From Epiperipatus broadwayi (Eukaryota; Onychophora; Udeonychophora; Euonychophora; Peripatidae), in NCBI GenBank assembly GCA_028023455.1, contig JAQFVV010000018.1, forward strand, positions 10,932,771 to 10,996,770: 64,000 nt of DNA, given 5' to 3'. How positions within the stretch are numbered: the stretch's first letter is position 1; every line of letters begins with the position of its first letter. Made by a program: the position numbers and the translations under genes. The notes beneath the pieces were generated by a model. The model was not told where the DNA came from. It was given only the letters and a program-made list of their open reading frames with translations, and made no database searches. This document shows, in pieces, positions 58,340 to 64,000 of this stretch.

Positions 58340-60387
58340 TGTAACGAGATAGCGTTACATCGATATTAAACCTAGGAAACATCACACACACACCAGCAAG
58401 CAACCTAAAACACTCGTAATTTGTTTTCGTAATCTGTAATAGTTTTCTTCCTCTCATAAAATACATTTATAAAATACAGATAGTAAACGTCCAAATAAAT
58501 GATTAAAGCTTTCAGGTAATAAAAATTAATAAAATAGCCTTCGCGAAGAAATAATAAAAGAAATATAAATTACTCTTAGAAATAATAAAATATAATTGCT
58601 CTCCTAAATAATAAAATATAATTGTCACTCGAAGACGCCACGGGGTAATTAAAAATGTTTATGTTAGAATTATAATGTTAACTAAAGTAAAACTTATAGA
58701 AAAGATTTGAGGAAAAGATTAAATGCTCGACTTCTAAATTTAATACAGCTTGTATTGTTCTTGTAAAACACACGCACACACGCATGCACTCGAGGTGTGA
58801 AGAAGTAAGGTTGGTTGAATAAGATTGCAACAAAAGATTGTCTCGAAACAAATATTGCCTTTAGCACAAGGATTGAGGAACAGTGACCTCAAACGCGGAC
58901 CTGAACGGCAGCTCCAGGAACATGGAACTCTGGGGGTAGATTGGATCCTCAGATAAGGATCACCCCGTATAAATATCAGTCAAAAACTATTCAATGGCTT
59001 TTTTTTCTTTTGTTATCCTATCCGGTTGTTATTGCTTATTTTATTCCGATGCTTATGCTTTTTATTTTATCAAGATAATTATTCTGAAATAACTTATATA
59101 ATTCCTCCGCATTCTAGATGATCACTATGAAATTATTATTAAGAGCGTCGACTGTCATGAGGGGCTAATAAACCCTTCAGTGACTGATCGGCACTCCGCT
59201 ACTAAGTATCTCCGAAGCTATGAAACTACAATAACATCGTCGTGAGAAGTTAATGCTCCCAATAAAAATAAATCATGTTCCGAGAGTTGCCCAAATTCGT
59301 CCAGACCATCCAATACTCATTGAAAGCAAGCGAACCATTCCAGGTGCGGAAACCAAAACAATCCTAGGTAAATATGTTTTATATTATGATCACTCACTCA
59401 CTTTATAAACTCGTAAGGAAATCTCGTAATTAACCAACATTAATAAACAAATCTTAAAACTTTCCTCGTCATTATAACTGATCTTAGTCATAGAACTTTG
59501 TAAACATGAACTTTGAACTTTAGTGAATCTAAGGAAAGATAATATATTTTCTCAAATAGAAAGGAACTTTATTCCAATGTTCACATTGTGCTATGTTTAA
59601 TTATAATTCTCTGTGAGCGTGAATGTATGTGCGCGTGTGCAATAAATCAAATTAATAATGTTTTTTTTCATCTTTAATAAATTTGTCAAATATGTAAACA
59701 AGCCGAGCATTTCTCAAATCTTTTCATACACTTAAAATCGTAGTTTATTTATTCTTTAATAATTTATCTTTAAAAGTATGTTTAGTTAAATTTAGATTTA
59801 ATTTGTTTCCTTTATTGATTATGTCAACATCGTGCCGTAAGTCACGATGTTTCTTATTTAACCTTAGTTAAGATAGATTTAAGAGCGGGCGGGCCTATAA
59901 TCAATCGAAGTAAACGTCAAATAATTATGTAGTATATGATATGTCGGGAGGGATGAACTTCTAAGCCTAATGTTCGGGGCGTGAACGAACCACCGCATTG
60001 GTTAATGACAACCAATAAATGAATTTTATGCGGTGATCAAATAATTAGAAAACTAAGCTGACCTTTCATTAGCGGACAGTGCGTCTTTTCCGGGAGGAGT
60101 CGTCCTCGAAATAACTGTATTACGGCCTTGAGTTATCTATTGGTCTATGCTGGGAGTTTTGAGCTAGTGGGCGGGATCGGACTTCGAAATCGTTTTGACA
60201 TGATGTAAGGTGATGCGAGTAATTAAAATCCACTTAAATAATCGTATCTGGCGCCCCCTTATGTGGATAGCGAATAACTATCGATATGAGAAAACAAATA
60301 AAAACTTTACGCTATGTCAGGTTTATTTCGGAGCCCTCGATCTCTTATGCCGGATTATCAGTGGACCAAACGGGGTCGCCGGTTACA
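58340..60387. mobile_element. Candidate 2,048-bp solo LTR or non-autonomous element
   Basis: Begins TGTAACG and ends GTTACA, with TA repeats continuing on both sides (TSD compatible with ATAT). CpG is frequent inside (for example GCGGGCGGGCC at about 59885 and CGGGAGGAGTCGTCCTCG at about 60091) while the flanks are CpG-poor, so the segment is foreign to its surroundings and not old. No open frame beyond a 66-codon chance one. TG...CA ends with short inverted repeats are those of LTRs. The left end also has an internal hairpin, GTAACG/CGTTAC (58341-58358). A TGGCGCCC sequence near the right end (about 60249) resembles a tRNA primer-site core but sits inside, not after, the repeat. Confidence 0.55.
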
Positions 60388-61690
60388 ATATATATATATA
60401 TATATATTGAAACAGGTTCAATACAATGCCCACTGAATCTAATATCATGACTGCTACCCCAAAACAAGAATACAGAAAACTATAAAAAGTAATTTAAGGA
60501 ATTTCCAAAATAAATGGACACTAAAATCATTTACATCCTACAAATTTAAAGAAGAAAGGAAAAGTTAGGTTAAATAGCTATTGGCATAGACCACAGTAGA
60601 GTAATTAATAGATTCAAGGGTTAAAAATTTATAAAAACTAGTACAGAACATTTATTTGTAATTATTCAGAAATAAATGTTCTAAAATAAAATAATTATAT
60701 TGTTAATTGCTTTTTAGATCATATAATAGTAATAGATTGAGAAAATTGAAAAATATATATGGGTAATTTCATTTGTGCAAAGCTTTTTACAGCTGAAGTA
60801 TTTTGAAAATAAAAATCAGGAAGCCAAGAAAATAAAAATAAAAGATTATTTAAGCCATTTAGACTTTATAGATACTGGGGTTATTTTTGAAAATAATGCT
60901 CCATAACATCAGAAAATGTTGACTAAAGTTATTAGAAGAAAATAAAAAAGTAAGTTTAAAGATAAATGCTAAAAAGATTTTCTCAGAAGATAATAAAGGT
61001 TGATAATTACAAATAGCTTAGTCAGATTATTAGTAGAGGTGGAAACATAATGAGTGAAATTAATCATAGAATTAAGCTTGTAATGAATGTTTTTTAAATA
61101 TTAAATGTTAATATGCCTATGTGTTTGAAAAAGGACATTTTTAATAGATGTATTTCACTCTTTCTTATTTATAAATATGAAATTTGGATATTTAATAAAA
61201 GAGTAATTTAGAGATTTCATACCAGTCAACAAAGTATAGAGATATATATAATGGAAGTAATATAAAAGAATCACAAGTAGCATACTTGGATGAGAAACAA
61301 ACATTGTAACAGTCAGAAAATGTGTGACTCGTAAGCATAGTGCAAAATTCGACCACCACACAGAACAGCAGCACCATCTAGCAAAGCCACCCATGTTACT
61401 GAGTTCGAACATAGTTTATCGGTTCCACCATACAATCCACGAAACAATGCATCTGATGCGACATTAGTAAATATTTCCTTAGGCATGGTGGTCAGGGATA
61501 TGCAAGAGATTCATGATTTTATTCTCAAGTTAGCCAATAATCAAACTAATATTAATTAAACATTCATATTTACATAATCGAGGAAATATTATATAGAATG
61601 GGTATCGAATAAATGAAACGTAACTGCAGACGTATAGTTTAAAATTATTTATTCACACATTTTAATAAGAAAATCATTTACTAATAATAT
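60388..61690. other. AT-rich DNA, no gene seen
   Basis: Nothing recognised. The minus-strand frame at 61155-61412 has no domain and overlaps a second chance frame. Confidence 0.5.
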
Positions 61691-61699
61691 TTTATGGAT

Positions 61700-61925
61700 T
61701 CAAAGCTTCATTAGCGGGATTTGCAATACTATTATATTTTAAAGAATACATTTATTTATTTATACATTATTTTACATTGAGGACTTCAGTAGCGGTATTT
61801 CCGATACTGTAATGTTTACAAAAGGAATACATTTATTTGTTTTGACCTTATTTTATCTTGAGGACCTCAGTAACGGTATTTCCGATACTGTAATGTTTAC
61901 AAAAGGAATTCATTTATTTGAAGGC
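61700..61925 (+). repeat. Tandem repeat of about 80 bp, three units
   Basis: CA(T/G)TAGCGG(G/T)ATTT, CAGTAGCGGTATTT and CAGTAACGGTATTT at 61709, 61787 and 61868 (spacing 78 and 81 bp), each followed by a GATACTGTAATG-like part and ATACATTTATTT. The last two units are nearly identical; the first is more diverged. Confidence 0.8.
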
Positions 61926-64000
61926 GTAATCTAGCTACCTAAAATTCTCGAGTAAGTATTTCTAATGCATGCCTTGGGGAATTTATACCTTTGCAATGCA
62001 AGAGTCTAAAGTAAGATTTAAGAGTAGCGGCGGACATATATTTATTTAATTAAAATATTTATTTTATGACTAAGGGCAAACATTTATTTGAGAGTGAATT
62101 ATGAAGATAATGCAGAGGCGGAGTGATATATAGAATAATAAAACTAAGTAAAGGAACACATGGTACGCTTTAGAAAGGTGATATGGAATGGCAGTATATC
62201 AACACTGCAATGCCGTGAATGAGTTTATAAGAATGTTGGGCTGGTCTCTGCCATCAGCCCAATGAAGTAAGGTGTCACATAAGCATAACCAGGGACAAGC
62301 GGTCCATGTCACAGTTTTCTGGCTGGCTGTGTGACTTCGTCAAGTCCTACGGGAGCACCCATTATGCCCACTTGTGTAGGACGATTGGGGTTAATTTCAA
62401 CCCTGAAGAATCCGGAAATTTCACAGCGGAATGGGTCATCGCATCTCTAAAATGTAACACATGTATACTGTATAAATGATTATGATGAGATTTAAATAGA
62501 TTTCTAACTTGGCCCTACATTATCAACATTTACTAAAGAATGTTGGCGACTCTCAAAGAAATGTAATTTGATGGAATTATTCATTAAGATTTAATATATA
62601 CAAAACATATCTAAACTGGGAATGATTACAACTAATATGCCACCCATTTGCGAAGTTGTAGACCCCTGCATTACAATAAATGAAGCATTGAATGTGTGTC
62701 GGTTTATATGAAAATTAAATTATTTATGCAAGTAATGTTAATGAAATCTGACACGCATTCACTATTTCAAGTGATCATAGATTTAAACTTTGAACATTGA
62801 GACAATTATTAGCATGCAATAATTAAATAATAAATATAGATAAAATGTAGATTTTAGAAATACGCACCCAAGAAAGATAGAATGAGGTAAGCTAGATTAT
62901 TAGAGAAATTTACATATTAAGTTAATTATTCAATTTTAGTTATACAAATGGTAGTTTTTACATTTTACAATTTAGATAAGTAATATGAAGAATAGCTATA
63001 GCATGTTATTAGAGTACTCTAGAGTTTGAACACAGACATGTACCTGTTTTATAAGAAGTTTTCTGATTCCATTAGTTTAGCAGCAAAAAGTTCACAAGTG
63101 GCAATTCTTTCTTGTATTTAGATATTTCATTTACTTTCACAGCAGCAGTAGCTTTCTCATTTATTTCAGGCAGCAGATCTTCATGGTGAATTTATGATGG
63201 GCAATGGAAAGTTCGGCATCTGATAGGCCATCTCCTGATGGAGAATAATCTAGGTGCTTTTACTCGGTCATACCTTGGCAGGAACAATTTATTTTTATAT
63301 TTTGGAGACTCTCAGTGATCGAGAGCAAAGCTAAAGTTTAAGTGAATGTCTCCAGCAAGTCTAAGATGGCCTCTTTTTTTATCTTGATCTTTCACATTTT
63401 TATTAAGGTATTTTTAGGTTCTACTTAATCTGCCCTGAGGATAATCAATGCATTTTGTTGGTTTTAATTAAAGAAAGCTGCCGTTCTATTGTTTACATTT
63501 TACATTTACTAATTACATTTTGGGGAATTTTTCTTTAATTAATCTATTATCTATCACTGACCGATGCTTTTAAATTTCAAAGCCAAAAAGGGAACATAAG
63601 ATCATTTTAACTTTTAATTAAATATTACATCAGATTTTTTTTTTAGAATTATTATTAAACGAAATTTAAACAAAGCAATAAATACGAACTTTATAATCCA
63701 AAATAAATGATTAAAATTATACAAAATTATATAACTAAAAGAAATCTAAATTATATTATTTTATCCCTATTTATTGCCTTTAATTTGAGATCAAAATGTG
63801 TGCATGGTTATGCGAATTCTACATATATTTATACATTTTTAATATTGCTACACACACAATTCGATACCAAAAAGTTTAAATTTGGGCGGGATAGACCGGT
63901 CAGTGAGAGACGACAGAAAAAGGTGAAACTTAAGATTCGAATACGAATCTTACTGTTTCAACATATATGATTGACATAAATTGAAATATTCTACCAAAGA
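61926..64000. other. Mixed DNA, no gene assigned
   Basis: A G+C-richer stretch at about 62150-62450 and another at about 63040-63420 have no recognisable domain. A perfect 9-bp inverted repeat (TAAGATTCG, AATA, CGAATCTTA) lies at 63931-63952. Confidence 0.4.

Noticed and set aside
62395-62425. CTGAAGA ... GGAAAT as a hammerhead on the plus strand
   Set aside because: No room for stem II between the boxes and no stem I pairing.

Overview
The window looks like intergenic or intronic DNA from an AT-rich invertebrate animal genome. It is eukaryotic: long non-coding stretches, (TA)n/(TG)n/(CA)n microsatellites, visible CpG depletion in the oldest-looking parts, and degraded Penelope-like (PLE), LINE and Ty3/Gypsy elements with target-site duplications (TSDs). 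A lophotrochozoan, perhaps a mollusc, is my weak guess, based only on the general look of the microsatellites and hammerhead-bearing repeats. I found no host gene I can defend. Nearly everything recognisable is mobile DNA.

Layout. 1-13.5 kb: mostly AT-rich DNA without genes, a diverged tandem pair of hammerhead-like repeats (4.6-5.5 kb) and a decayed RTE-like LINE (7.2-8.2 kb). 13.5-22.2 kb: a decayed PLE in inverted halves (15.7-17.5 kb), a decayed Jockey/CR1-like LINE (17.9-19.5 kb) cut by a 235-bp insertion that carries a hammerhead ribozyme and has a 13-bp TSD, and a direct repeat with two hammerhead ribozymes 507 nt apart (21.27 and 21.78 kb). 24.4-29.8 kb: an unclassified dispersed repeat unit (copy A) split by a 1,971-bp PLE insertion. 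29.96-37.83 kb: a Ty3/Gypsy LTR retrotransposon on the minus strand with two 1,822-bp LTRs. 37.9-45.0 kb: two copies of one PLE family head to head, forming a palindrome with arms of about 2.49 kb and an 8-bp spacer; the left arm is split by a 2,117-bp terminal-inverted-repeat (TIR) element. 45.4-47.5 kb: an integrase-tail fragment and a 1.2-kb polypyrimidine tract. 47.86-51.23 kb: copy B of the dispersed unit, lacking the PLE and so preserving the empty site. 58.34-60.39 kb: a CpG-rich segment bounded by TGTAAC...GTTACA inside TA repeats, perhaps a solo LTR. The rest is AT-rich DNA with small tandem repeats.

How the parts relate. The PLEs encode reverse transcriptase (RT) plus GIY-YIG endonuclease and would insert by target-primed reverse transcription. 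The hammerhead repeats resemble retrozymes, small non-autonomous elements thought to be moved by PLE-type machinery. The 13-bp TSDs of the PLE at 25.2 kb and of the hammerhead insertion at 18.8 kb fit that idea. The window supplies two natural empty sites (copy B for the PLE, the right palindrome arm for the TIR element), which fix the ends of two insertions to the base or nearly so.
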